Shown in pieces: positions 32,881-44,000 of a stretch of 64,000 nucleotides of DNA; position 1 is the stretch's first letter, and each line of letters starts with the position of its first letter. The notes beneath the pieces are model-generated. The model was not told the DNA's origin. It searched no databases and worked only from the letters and a program-made list of their open reading frames with translations. A program made the position numbers and the translations under genes. The DNA is from Thinopyrum elongatum (Eukaryota; Streptophyta; Magnoliopsida; Poales; Poaceae). The DNA lies in NCBI GenBank assembly GCA_011799875.1, contig CM022297.1:366153105-366217104 (forward strand), written 5' to 3'.

Positions 32881-33398
32881 GTCCTGCTGTCAGAGGTTTT
32901 GACCCATTGTTTGACCCTTTTTGCATATGGGGAAATGAGTTGTCCATGAATATCAGTCAAGTCAAGAAACTCAGAAAGACTGTTAGGATAAAGAAATTAG
33001 TGACAAAAAACAACAAGGTTTTGTCTGCACAGTGAAGAAGACATCAGTTCACTACAGGATGGTACTAACTATTGTACCTTGCCTTTTTTATTCCTTTGCC
33101 CCATTTCCAATATAGAGAAGATATTTATGCACATCCTTGTTTTTAGGCCTTTCCAAAGCAGTTCACTGATGATTACCTCTCAAACCACCTGTATGGTCAG
33201 GAGGCAAGGAAGGTATTCATACAACACCCACAGTTCAATATTGAAGTGTTCCTCAAGGGGACGAAGGATGGACGGTCAATCATCCACACGCACTGGCCTA
33301 AAGTTGCAAAGACCTTCAACATCAATGAAGGCTCAATATTTGTCTTCTGCTTCAGCAGTTTTCCAGATGAGATTCATCTGTCTATGTACCGTCTATGA
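32881..33398 (+). pseudogene. B3-like DNA-binding domain gene, two exons, in CACTA element 1
   Basis: Exon 1 (32881-33061) starts after CATGTAG, reads RGFDPLFDPFCIWGNELS and later VKKTSVHYRM after an apparent one-base shift near 33015, and ends at ATG/GTACTA. An 85-bp intron ends in TTTTTAG. Exon 2 (33147-33398) reads FPKQFTDDYLSNHLYGQ, then GRSIIHTHWPKVAKTFNI, then EGSIFVFCFSS and DEIHLSMYRL before TGA. That order (F..F..YL, then G..W..F, then G..FVF) is the B3 fold seen in plant REM-type proteins, though short. It was probably captured by the transposon. Confidence 0.6.
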
Positions 33399-33639
33399 TG
33401 CTAATTTTGAAAGGTTATAGATGTTGCATGTGAAACTTGGTGCTGGTGCAGTTGTGTAATGGGATAGCTGAGTGCTAAAGCTATATGATGTTGTACTCTG
33501 ATGTATTTCAATTATGAAATTCTGCTTCCTTAATATGAAAATGAAATATATTGTGTGCTTAATATGAAATGTCAATTAGATTAATAAATGGATTATTAAT
33601 AATAGGACAATTAGCCTGCTAATTGGGTTTTTCTATTGC

Positions 33640-34320
33640 AAACAGTTATTGAGAAAACACCGTGGACGATGACCTCAGGCAACGCACACAGTTTCTAGAA
33701 ATAAACTGTGTTGGATCAATGAACAATCACACACGACATCCTCTTGAAAACTGTTTGTATTAGGCCACCTTGCGCAAAGGTTACCACATAAAAAGTGTGT
33801 GTGATGGACAGCCTTTGCCACACAGTTTCTTCTACTCACTGTGTGTGATGCATTCAATAACGCAAATGATAAAATTGTTAAAATCGTGTGCAATGGCAAT
33901 GCTATCACAAACGATTTAATGGGGAAAATTATGTGTGATGCACCTGCGAACGGAAACATTTTCCTTAGAGTGACTGTGTGGGATGTATATACGAACGGAA
34001 ACGTACTACTTGGATTAACTATGTGGGATGTACATACTAACAGAAATGTATTCCTTGGATTGACTGTGTGGAATGTACATACGAACAGAAACGTTTAGCC
34101 GGGACTAACTGTGTGGGATGTACTTACGACCGGAAACGATTTGGCCTGTATAATTGTATTTTTTAGCACAACTGTACGTATAACCGTATTTGGCGTGTGT
34201 GACCGGAGGGCCTATCCCTGACGGTTTCTGGGTCATGTGGTAAGGACCCCCCTATCGCAGCCACTCACTTGGCGACGGTTCAAAACACCGTCGCGGAAAG
34301 GGGTTAAAAACCGTTTGTAT
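33640..34320. repeat. Right subterminal repeats of CACTA element 1
   Basis: Units of about 57 bp built from TGACTGTGTGG(G/A)ATGTACATACGAACGGAAACG occur at least five times, preceded by AACTGTGT and CACACAGTTT words in both directions. They mirror the left array. Confidence 0.7.
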
Positions 34321-34343
34321 AGCACCTCGTTGTACCAGTGATG

Positions 34344-34990
34344 TAATCACTGAGCTGCCGTGTTTTCGCTGATTTCGCACTCCTCCGCTGTAAGAGTGGA
34401 GAAAATTGTAAAGAGTGGAGATGCTCTACCTCCTTTCACCGAAACGTGGGACATCCAGCATCCGGTGCACGTGTCATGCACCAAAGTAAAGTGTACATTA
34501 CAACTGAGACTCAGCACGGTCGTACCACCTCAGTAATAATGACGAATGAGCCATCAAATCACATAGACCGGGCAGTAAGTTGGACAGACGAAGCAACCAT
34601 CACTCTTCATTGAATCCGCTTCTCCCTTCAACGCATGCGCTAGTGAGAGGTCGCGTCCGCTCTGCCCGGGCATGAATGCGGCACCGATTCTCTGGAACGG
34701 TGCTGACCGTTTTGGGCGGGAAGCGCACGCGGGCGATGGAGGGGCTTTGGGTGGGCCAGGCTGGTCAGGAGCGGTCGTGGCAGCTGTCCTGACCGGACGC
34801 CTAGAAACGAGAGGATGCACCTACTCTTGCGGCTAAATCATACTAGTACTACACACCATCTCTCTATAGGGTCGAGGTGTCGCTCTCTCTAACACACACA
34901 CGCTGTTAAAACACACACACACACACACATACACACATAGGTTCATAGAATAGGAATATCGTGGGAGTAGGAAGCCACAGGAAGTGAGAT
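34344..34990. other. Flank between CACTA element 1 and copy C
   Basis: The left part (34440-34500) repeats the GTGGGACATCCAGCATCCGG block found behind copy A at 19115. The segment 34640-34820 resembles 40960-41095 (GACCGTTTTGGGCGGGAAGCGCACGC against GACCGTTTCGGGCGGAAAGTGCACGC, and so on). No intact gene. An (AC)n microsatellite lies at 34904-34938. Confidence 0.5.
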
Positions 34991-35262
34991 AATTGGAGTA
35001 CGTACAAGAAGAGAAGAGGTACACGCACGTCCGTCGGAGACACAGTCGCTGCCTCGCACTATAGCCCAGCCGACCACAGCACGAGTAATTTTGTAAACTA
35101 CGAGATGGAGTACTACTACATTTCTCCACTCATCATCTGCCTTGGTTGATGAGATTTCAAATTTATGCCCTATAAACCGGAAAGTAGTAAGTAGTTAAAA
35201 AAATTGGTCAAACTTTGACAAAAAATATATGATGTGGCGTAAAAACCTGGACTGAGGTAGTA

Positions 35263-35665
35263 CTCCCTCCGTCTAGGTGTTAAGTCATCTTACAAAAATC
35301 AGATATTCCCAAAATGTTTAGGCGTCGTCCATTAACTTCGCATCTCAATCCCCTCCTAGCATCATTGCTAGCGAGTGTTACTTACTCTGCCTTGTTATCT
35401 CCCCCGGAAACCCAATGCATGCAGCGCAACTACGCATTGATTAGTCAAGGAATCAAAGCCGGCTTGCATGCGAGTTAATACGTGGCCCTGCATGGTAGCT
35501 AAAATGGCATCTCTTAATTGCTGTGAATAATTGTTGCGTTTAGAGAGAGAAATCAGGGCTTTGATTGGAGGAAGGACCGGTCAAGTTTCTCCTTCTCCTT
35601 CAATCTGCTTGCACCTTGCTCCCGCTGCACCTTCTAATGTTACTTATACACCTAGACGGAGGGAG
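35263..35665. mobile_element. Stowaway-type element, 403 bp
   Basis: Ends CTCCCTCCGTCTAGGTGT and ACACCTAGACGGAGGGAG form a perfect 18-bp inverted repeat. TA flanks both (35261-35262 and 35666-35667). No ORF. It is the clearest MITE in the window. Confidence 0.9.
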
Positions 35666-35675
35666 TAGTACGAGA

Positions 35676-35970
35676 TACGGTGGCACACTGACTTAGGACG
35701 AATACAAGTGCCCAAAATTATTGGAAGTGAGCAGAGTGTACATACAAAATAATTAAAATTGAATTTCTTGTTTTTTTTAAACGGAGGCAAAAGATTTGCC
35801 TCATCCATTAAATAAGAGGAGAATAGAGTTTGACAGTTTGCAAGTGACCCTACAAATAAACGGCATGGCAATTACTCTCAATACGACCTAGTTTCTTAGC
35901 ACCTGCTGTAACCCTCTAGTACATACGGTGGCACACTGACTTAGGCCGAATACAAGTGCCCAAAATATTT
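35676..35970. repeat. Direct repeat pair around a 200-bp insert
   Basis: The block ACGGTGGCACACTGACTTAGG followed by CGAATACAAGTGCCCAAAAT occurs at about 35679 and 35927. Between them is AT-rich sequence with the hairpin GGAGGCAAAAGATTTGCCTC, a motif common in grass non-LTR elements. This could be an insertion with a long duplication or a local tandem duplication. Confidence 0.45.
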
Positions 35971-38564
35971 AAAATTGGAGGATGGTGCAGCCCACCTTTC
36001 TGATATTTTGACCATGTGTGGTTCAGTTGTTGCTTCGGAGGGTCGTGTACCACACGTGAACGATAGTAAGTGCGACCGGGAGGCGTGGAGCGTCAATTGC
36101 GAATTGACTCCTTCGAGCGTTAAATTTTCTTCACGTATTAGCTTTGCCCTAGTATTTTTCTTCACTAGTACGTTAAATAAAGAGTTCCGTTTCGTGCACA
36201 ATTTAAAATGATTTTTATGGAGAGAAAAAGAAAACCACTCCAACTATATACGCTGCAGCCTCAGCGCTTGTTTTCTAGGGTTTGCTCTCTTCACACTCTC
36301 TCTCCACTATATATATACATGCTAGAGCCTCAGCGCTTGTAGTTGCTCTCTACACACTCTCTCACCCAATCCAGATCTAAACAAGATTGCGTTGGCCTCT
36401 CACTCACCGGGGAAGGCAAGGAGGCTTAACGCTGTCGCCGTCGGTGAGGGAGGGAATCCACTTCCGGCGCCGCTGTTCTCTTTCAGCCAGCGGCAGCGCG
36501 GGAGGGCCTCCGACCCCTTCTTCCTTGCCGCCGTACATAGTGTTGGTAGATCGGCCTCCAGTCGCCCACCGAACCACACCCCGAGAACCTTAAGGTATAA
36601 TTTACTTAATTAATCCACAGGCATTGCTCTAGCTGCATGTGGAATTTTTTCGCTTCTGCACTCGAATCTAGGTGTTGGATCAAACAGGAAAGTAGTGGGG
36701 AAAGTTCTATAGATGAATCTAGGACGTGGTTCAAAGAGGAAAGGAAGGGGGGAAAGTAGTACAGACTGGCTATCCAACACCTATGTTGGTCGAAAAGGGA
36801 AAACAATGACAAATGCAGTACACACATCTGTAAGGAACTGATCTTTCTGTGGATGGGGGACAAGGCTATAGAATATGAGCAGGACTACATTTGCTGCCCT
36901 CACATAGGCAAAGGTGTCTAAAGATAACAAAAATGGGACCAACACAAATATGCTCCTTGGTTGTTTGTTGCAACAGACTGTGCATCACCCCTTTATACAT
37001 CGGTAGATGCACATGGTGCTTGTGCGTCCACTGTCCCATACAACTCTTTAGTTGTTATTAATCTAATAATGCCATTGGACAATTGAAGCAATGCCACAGT
37101 TAAAAGCAAATTACATGTTTAATGAATTTTATTGCTAATATAATCTCTCTGTTAATATGAATCAATGCCACTGTTTGAGAAATGCTACTGTCTTGCTTTT
37201 TTGCCATTTAGATAAGTTAGATGCTTCTTTTTGTGGGCTTCTGTGTCATCCACCGTTATTGACCAATAATTGTTTCCTTTGCACCTCTGTGTAAACAGGG
37301 TTATCTACTTCACCTCGTTGCTATTGCGACCTTTTGTTGCACTGCACAAAACACTTTTGTGTTTAAGAGTGTTTTGTCCAGTTCAACCAAAATATCACAC
37401 CAATAACGTTGCTTGATCTTAGTGGAACTGCACAAGAGGAGATCTGACTTCCTATCCGTGTTGGCAAATTTGTTTCAGATGATCTTCTTGTGAGTTGTTT
37501 GAATTCTGCGTCATGAGAGGTCAGTACTGGCCTTCTTCCACATGATTGTGCAATGTGCTTTCATATGTTGTGCTACTTATACAGTAATGTTGCTTGATTT
37601 TAGTGAACTACACAAAAGGACACCAGACTTCCAATCTGTATGTGCACCGTAATATCCCATTGAGGTAAGATAATGATATTTGGCAACTGTTGGCCTGTAT
37701 TTTGCTACTGTTATCAGAAAAGTAATGTTGTTGTTTAGTGCTATACTTGTGCTCCCTAATTGACATGCCAAATCTTACATTGATGGTGAAGCTTGTCTGT
37801 TATTGAACCAAGTGATGAAGGGGAAGAACAAGCGGAAGAAGAACAAAAATCAACTCCCGGTGCTGTAGTGAAGCACTAGAACTGTGATGACACAAGTAAT
37901 GATATAGTTTTGCATCTTAATTTATTGCTATGGCTGGAATGAGCAATTGTTTTGCCACTGTGATTTGATGCCACTCTTAATGTAATATGTAATTATCTCT
38001 ACTTGTGCAAACAGGGATCTTGTTTGAAGATAACATATATTTTAGTGGAACTGCACAAGAAGATGTTGGAAACATTAAACTAATCAAGGAGTTTATAGTA
38101 AGCATGGCAACCACAGTAGATAATAATGGATGGTTCCGGAGAAGTGCTTCATCTGCATGTTCTACACAATAAGCCTCCTGACAAAGGTTGGTACCGGCCC
38201 ACGGATTTCATCCATATGATTGAGCTTTGTCATCTCTATTGGTGTTGTGCTACTGTTTAGCTACTGTAATGAGAAAGTGGTATTGTTTCGCATGTTAATC
38301 TAAGGCTGCTAATAAATTGAGGCACTGGTTTGCCATCGTTATAGCCACTGATAAATTTAAGTAATAATACAGTTCAAGTTGAGCTGTTGTGTTTGCTATC
38401 ATATCATTTACTATCAGGATAATGAGGATGCATCTCTTTGTGACTATACATTTGATCAGTTACTCCCATTGTTAATGTAATGGATGTTTTAAATATTTCC
38501 TTTCCTTTTTTTTGAGCAAACAGGGATGCTCGCATTTAGTTGTTCTCTTGTCTTTGCACAATAG

Positions 38565-38773
38565 GATCATCCTCCTCTGAAGAAGAATATGGAGTACGTG
38601 AAGTGCCTAGTTCCGATTATGCCAGGATGAAGAAGCCAAGCCTCTCTTCTTATCAGAAGGAGCAGTTGAAGGATAGTTACATTACTGCCCACAAGAACAA
38701 ACTAACTTCAGCTCAGAAGGACTCACATATCTCCATCTTCGTTGCTGTGATGGCCAATACAATGTTGTTTTAG
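38565..38773 (+). pseudogene. B3-family linker exon in copy C, truncated
   Basis: After CACAATAG the frame reads SSSSEEEYGVREVPSSDYAR, then SLSSYQKEQLKDSYITAHKN, KLTSAQKDSHISIFVAVM and a stop at 38771. In grass B3-domain proteins an acidic linker, a SSYQKEQL...Y helix and IPIFVAVM lead into the second B3 domain. Here the domain stops right after VAVM, so the DNA-binding part is missing. Confidence 0.55.
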
Positions 38774-38919
38774 GATTCTTTCCAGTGAGTTCCATTTTTT
38801 TAAATGTGTGCTCTGCATGGATCATGTAGGTGCCTGTTTAAACTATAGATTCATAACTATAAATTCATAATACAGTTTGCTTTATACTAATCACTTTTTT
38901 TTTGTATTTATGCAAGTAG

Positions 38920-39277
38920 GGATGCTCAACTTGATTTCAATGGGAACTGCATAAAATGTTCTGATGGTTCGTGCCCTCCATTATACTTAATCATGCACAG
39001 TACATCGAATGTTCTCGAATCATTCATTTCCACCTCCAGCCACAAAATTAGCTACAAGAAAGGCGGTGCCGATATGTTCAAGGCATTGCAACATATAAAG
39101 GCGAAATCCTACAAGCTACGCGCAAAGTTGGTTGATTTTAGTGGAACTGCACAAAAAGAACAACTGGTTTATTTAGCACGAGGTGATGTGCAAACTGATG
39201 GCAAACCCCGCCCATTCCACAATTGTAGGCATTTGATATTTTGGAATGGGAAAACCTTGTCAAAGTTTGCTCATTGA
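38920..39277 (+). pseudogene. Last exon of copy C (DAQLDF... type)
   Basis: After GCAAGTAG the frame reads DAQLDFNGNCIKCSDGSC, continues open through KAKSYKLRAKLVDFSGTAQK and ends FWNGKTLSKFAH with TGA at 39275-39277. The phrase (A)QLDF(S/N)G occurs twice in this one frame. Function unknown. The phrase GATATTTTGGAATGG is repeated three times just around and after the stop. Confidence 0.4.
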
Positions 39278-39918
39278 TGTACGCAAAGACACGCATTTGA
39301 TATTTTGGAATAGCACGCCCTTTGATGTTAGCAAGAAGACATGCGTTTGATATTTTCGAATGGGACGCCCTTTGCTGTCAGCAGCATCGATTGATTTTTC
39401 TTTGTTATTTAGTTGTGAAGTAACTATTGGCTCTGACATGTGAATAACTGAGATGCATAATCATCGATTGTTTTGAATGTTCTCTATGAATTGCCAGGCC
39501 TGTGAGTTTGATTGCAATGTACAGGCATGCTAAAAAGCTGCTCAAACTTTTTGTACATGTGAAACTACTACAAACGAGGCACCATGCGTCCTGGGAATAA
39601 TGCTAGTACGTATTGTTTTGCATGTTCATCCAATGCCAGTGATACAAGAATTCGAACTAATCGAATTAAATTCGTTCATACACGGCCGAATTTCATTACA
39701 TTGCATACATTCTTCAACTAAAAAGGGGTGCGCTGGAGGTATAATTAATTAACCTAATCTATGATCTCCAGCGCCCATTTCCCGTGTCCGGCTGAGCCGA
39801 ACAGAAGCTTATTCTCCATCACAGCTCTCCGACTCCACGACGCCGCCAAGAAAGCTAATCGGCCATCAATGTTCAACCCGCCAAGCTTGGCTTCAACAGG
39901 AGGGTAGCAGCGGTGGCC

Positions 39919-40737
39919 TTACTTGGACCCGAGCGGTGGTGACCTACCGTGTTCTACTCTTCCTCGTTTTCTATGTGGCACGGCCTCGTTGGCAGTGGGG
40001 CAGGGCCTTGACAAAGCCGGTGATATCCTCTGTCTCGTTGCCGGCGGGGCGGCGCCTCGGCGGAGCAGGGGAAATCCTCCCCCTTGTTGCCGACAGGGCG
40101 GGGCCTCGGTGGAGCCGGCGATGTCCTCTGCCTCGTTGTTGGTAGGGCGGGGCCTCGGTGGAGCAGGGCCTCGCCGAAGCCGGCGAAGTCCTCCGCCTCG
40201 GTGCCAGCGGGGCGGGGCCTCGACGGAGCCGGCATTATTCTCCGCCTCGTCATCGGTCTCGCCAAACAGCGCCTCGCCCGCTTCATCGCCCTCTTTGTAG
40301 GTGGCCGCAACCTCTGCCACCCGCATGCAGTATCGCCAGCACGCGAGGTGGCTCTCGCGGGTGGAGCGGTACGACTCGAGCAGCGCCTCCTGCTCCGCCC
40401 GCTCTGCGGTGATCTGCTCCTCCGCCTACAGGTGCTCCTGGAGGACATGGTGGTTGTAGGCGGCGTTGGCCTGTACCTCCCGGAATTGCTCCTCACGCTT
40501 CTGCCTCACCATGTCCATGTATTGGGCACGGGCCTCACCTATGGTCATGGTGCAATGCACCAGCGAGGATGGCATGGAGGAGGGGGTTAGCGCCGGATCA
40601 TCGACTACCATGTTCTCCATTGGGACGTCGTCATCCTCCGGCTGCCTGTCGGCCAGCCAGTCGGTAGCAATGGCTGCCATCTCCTTCTGGTCTGTCGTCC
40701 GCCCGTCCCGAAGAGCGCTGGAGCGCGAGGAAGCCAT
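39919..40737 (-). pseudogene. Uncharacterised ORF in CACTA element 2, one internal TAG
   Basis: ATG at 40737 opens 272 codons in one frame with a single TAG at 40426-40428 after HHVLQEHL. The N-terminal part is acidic (RQPEDDDVPMENMVVDDP). The middle is helical (YMDMVRQKREEQFREVQ, then ESHLACWRYCMRVAEVAATY). The end is a degenerate Pro/Arg-rich repeat, decoded as EAPP(R/C) and GGGF/L units, from tandem GCCTCG-rich DNA. No known domain. It resembles other CACTA-carried ORFs in this window in composition. It stands alone on the minus strand, and its 3' flank (39480-39918) has no other feature. Confidence 0.5.
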
Positions 40738-41015
40738 GGTGGGAGTGGTGTGGACAAGAGAAAGGGAACGGAGGCGGATGACTACGGCTATGGCCGGCGC
40801 AGCAGTTTATATAGCAATGGTGGGCGGCAGAGGGATGGATGGGTGGCGCCGGAGTAGCCGCCTCGGCAACCGCGTATCATTAATGTGGGCGGCAGACGGA
40901 CGGACGGACGGACAGCACTTGTGTCGTTTGAACACGGAGCAATCGCCTGCACCGGGAGGCGGCACGGGCGACGCTGACCGTTTCGGGCGGAAAGTGCACG
41001 CAGGCGAGGGAGGGG

Positions 41016-41431
41016 GTCTGGGGCCAGGGCGGTCAGACTCGTGCTTGGCAGCGGTCCGGTCCAGTAGTCGAACATGCTGGCTCACCAGCAATCTCGTCGA
41101 GCTCATCGACGATAATCAGTCGATGGACGTGGCTTCCGACCAGGAGCCGGCACCACCGCCCAAGCCGGTTCATGCCGTGTTCACCATAGATCAGGTGCAG
41201 CCGCACTTTGACGCCCTAATGGCGAAAGAGCTACCAGCGCAGGAGGACCTGTGCTGCAACCTCCGTCTCCCCAATGAGCACCGGCTCCCGAAAGGACGAA
41301 TCACCGGCGAACAAGCGAACGACAATGCCGTCGCGGACATGTGGCCCTATGATCCTGGCTTCCTGAATGAGCAGCGGGCGCTGTATCAGACCATCCGTAG
41401 GGCCCGCGAGGCCCTCTCCGTCGTCCTTTGA
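41016..41431 (+). CDS. Uncharacterised ORF segment in CACTA element 2
   Basis: An open plus-strand frame ends at 41429-41431. Its last 110 codons look protein-like (SNLVELIDDNQSMDVASDQE, HAVFTIDQVQPHFDALMAKE, YDPGFLNEQRALYQTIRRAR), whereas the upstream part of the same frame runs antisense to the ORF at 40737. I take only the last part as real. No domain recognised. From 41432 to 43300 the sequence is non-coding, with the phrase GTCAACATGGTCAACGAAC at 41467 and 42837 and GACAGCTGGGACCCACC repeated. Confidence 0.35.
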
Positions 41432-43329
41432 GTTGTTGTGCTCGCCATGGCGCCGCCGTCTCGCGTTGTCAACATGGTCAACGAACATGAGGAATCAAGA
41501 GATGACTTTACTTGGAGAGGATGACAGTGGGGACCCACCAGGGCCATAGCCGTACGTACGCAAGTGCCTTCTTTATTATATACAACTATAATTTTTTTTC
41601 TTCCTCCTGGTTTCCTAACATCACGGTCCCACACCATTGTCAACCTATATAGTCAATAAACGAGAGAATGGCACAAGGAGCGGCCAACAGCTGGGACCCA
41701 GCAGCTCGAGCAGTATTTGTGTTTTTGAGGTGTGAGCAGAGTTTTTCTTGAGCGATGTTTTTGTTGTTGTTCAGAGGAGCAGGGTATCAACTGGGCGGGT
41801 TGTGCCCGTCTAGCCCAGGCTATTATTTTATGTCGACCAAATATCTAGCTCAGATATTAATTTTTTTCAAGGTGAAAATGGCTAGCCCAGCTATACTTTT
41901 TTTTGAGGAATACCTAGCCCAGGTCAACTTGTTATTCTCCGCCCCGTTGGGCTGCAAATCTTTCCTAGGAGGGATGCATTAGGCTTAACAAGAAAATAGG
42001 CTTTAAGAAATAATAAATGATATGTAATTATAAAAACTGGGCTGTAACTATAAAAAATGCACCAAACACGTAATTAGGTAAAAAAATATAATTTTTGGAT
42101 TTTGGATTTTTTTTATTTCATTACTTGTCGCGCGCGCAATATTTCGTTGGATTTTTACGTAATACAAATTTATTTTGAAATTATATTTAATCTAACTGAA
42201 AATTTCAGGACAAAAATATTTCGGATCCCATCAAAATGTGGGAAATTTTATTGAATTCTGTTTTGAGCGGTTGGTTGAAATTATTAATCGTTGTCCTAGC
42301 TAGAAAATGGGCTGTAATTTTAAAAAACTGTAAATGGGCTGTAGTAAATTCCATTAGAATTCAAAAATGGGTTGTACATTCTTACAAATCGCAAATGGGT
42401 TATATGTTCTCTGGCCACACACTTGTGGGCCTACCAAATTGACGCGTACGCAAGGCTTTGTCAACTTATAGTCAACACATGATTCTAGCAGCAGTGGCCG
42501 TTGGATGTCCATCCAACGGATGTCGTGCTTCTTCTTCAATCTCGGATATTTTTGCTTCAGCCGCCCAAGCCACCGCCGACGGTACCGCCTGCTACCGCCT
42601 CCCGTGTCCGGCTGTGCTGCCGCGCAGGACTAACCGGCCCACCCTACTCCCATCGCCGTCTAGGCCATTCCTCTACTCACCTCCAGCGACGGCAGCCTCA
42701 CACCGCAGCCGAACCAGTGAACCCTCGTACTCCCCTCCGCGTGGGCATCCACCTGCCTTGTCTTCCCTGGCTCTGCGTCGTTCCCTTCCTAGGCCTCGCT
42801 GTCGTCCACCGCCTGGGTGCTGTCCGCGTGGCGTGGTCAACATGGTCAACGAACGACAACCATCGAAAGAGGACTCTACGCGCTAAGGCTGACAGATGGA
42901 CCCACCAGCTACATCTTCGCACGCAAGGAAGTGCATCCATATTACATGCAAACAAAATGATTCTTCCCCCTGACAGCTGGGACCCACCAGCTATATCTTC
43001 GCATTCAAGGAAGTGCGTCCTTATCCTCCCTGACAGCTGGGACCCACCCGTTCGAAGCGTACGTAGCGTTTTCTTTCTGGTCACGAACGTGTATGTACAT
43101 ACTGGTCGATCGGTTTCTCTGCAATGATGAACCTTGGCCGAGCAAGCAGCGGCACGTGTAGTAGTAGAGCCCCCGACTTAGCAGTTTAGGCAGTCCCTTC
43201 TAAACCATGTACACGTACGTACATCCACATGCCAAAAAATACGGCCACGTACGTACATACGGGCGGGGTCTCGAACGCCTAGCTACTCGTGCATATATAC
43301 AGCCAGGGCACGTGTACATGGAGAGCCAA

Positions 43330-44000
43330 CGGACGGCACCAACGGCGTCCTGTTCATCGGAAGCCAACCGGCTGGGTCGGAACGGAGAAACTGCTTCGTG
43401 TTCATCGGGAGGCAACGGAATGCATCATGTTCATCGGGAGCCAACTGGCTTGGACGGAACAACCAAAACGGGGTCTGGCGTACCGCAGTACGGAGGAAAC
43501 GGCCTTCTGTTCGACCGGCTAAGGTTAAAAAAGGGTGCTGTTGATCGGGAGGGGTGTGGCGTACCGCAAAACGGAGGAAACGAACTTGTGTTGGATTGCC
43601 TATGGTCGAAACGGGGTCCTGTTCATCGGGAGGGGTGTGGCGTACCACAAAACGGGACTCCACGGGCTACTGTTCATCCACTGTCTACTGCCTCGCTCCA
43701 GCCTCCACGGGCTACTGTTCATCCACCGTCGACTTCCTCCAGCCTCCACCTGCTACTGTTCATTCACCGTCGACTTCCTCCAGCCTCCACCAGCTACTGT
43801 TCATCCAGCCTCCACCGGCAACTGTTCAACCAGCCCTCCACGGGGTCCTGTTCATCCACCCCCACCTCCTCGATCGGGGTCCTGTTCATCCAGCGACAAT
43901 GGCCTCTACTACCACGGGGTCCTGTTCATCCAACCCCCACTGGGAACTGTTCATCCAACCCACAACAACAGTCACTTTTCATCAAGAGACAAGTTCGATT
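43330..44000. repeat. GTTCATC-rich degenerate array in CACTA element 2
   Basis: The word TGTTCATC (with single changes) occurs about fourteen times, in two flavours: TGTTCATCGGGAGG to the left and (A/C)CTGTTCATCCA to the right, often with CCTCCAGCCTCCACC between. It gives open reading frames in all three plus frames at once, a sign of repeats with lengths divisible by three rather than of coding. Confidence 0.65.

Larger units (their letters stand above)
22796..34340. mobile_element. CACTA (En/Spm) transposon 1, 11.5 kb, multi-gene cargo
   Basis: The left end is CACTACTGCAGG and the right end is the complement of CACTGGTACAACG. ATG flanks both. Both ends carry arrays of AACTGTGTGTGATG/GTGTGCGATG-like words (22840-23260 and 33640-34320), the subterminal repeats typical of the superfamily. 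Inside are ORFs on both strands (exonuclease, Ala/Pro-rich proteins, a B3-like gene) and three tandem arrays. I see no TnpA- or TnpD-like transposase, so it looks non-autonomous. The two terminal repeats match only partly. Confidence 0.75.
36010..39480 (+). pseudogene. Paralogue copy C, longest copy of the A/B/C family
   Basis: The leader (GTGTACCACACGTGAACGAT, ATGGAGAGAAAAAGAAA) matches copies A and B. The position of the ATG in A and B reads ATT here (AAGATTGCGTTGGCCTC), so the shared start is lost. Exon 1 ends at CTTAAG/GTATAA (36594). Downstream the short exon with TTGATTTTAGTGGAACTGCAC recurs near 37411, 37591, 38031 and 39129, and GGATGCTC versions occur after AG at 38524 and 38920. The B3-like linker exon is at 38565-38773. 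The 3' end (TTGTGAAGTAACTATTGGCTCTG, TGAATAACTGAGATGCATAATCAT) aligns with A and B. No single frame joins the exons, so I treat it as a decayed gene. Confidence 0.5.

Noticed and set aside
33051..33062. A CACTACAGG word as a second CACTA terminus
   Set aside because: It lies inside the first B3-like exon, lacks subterminal repeats next to it, and has no partner end.
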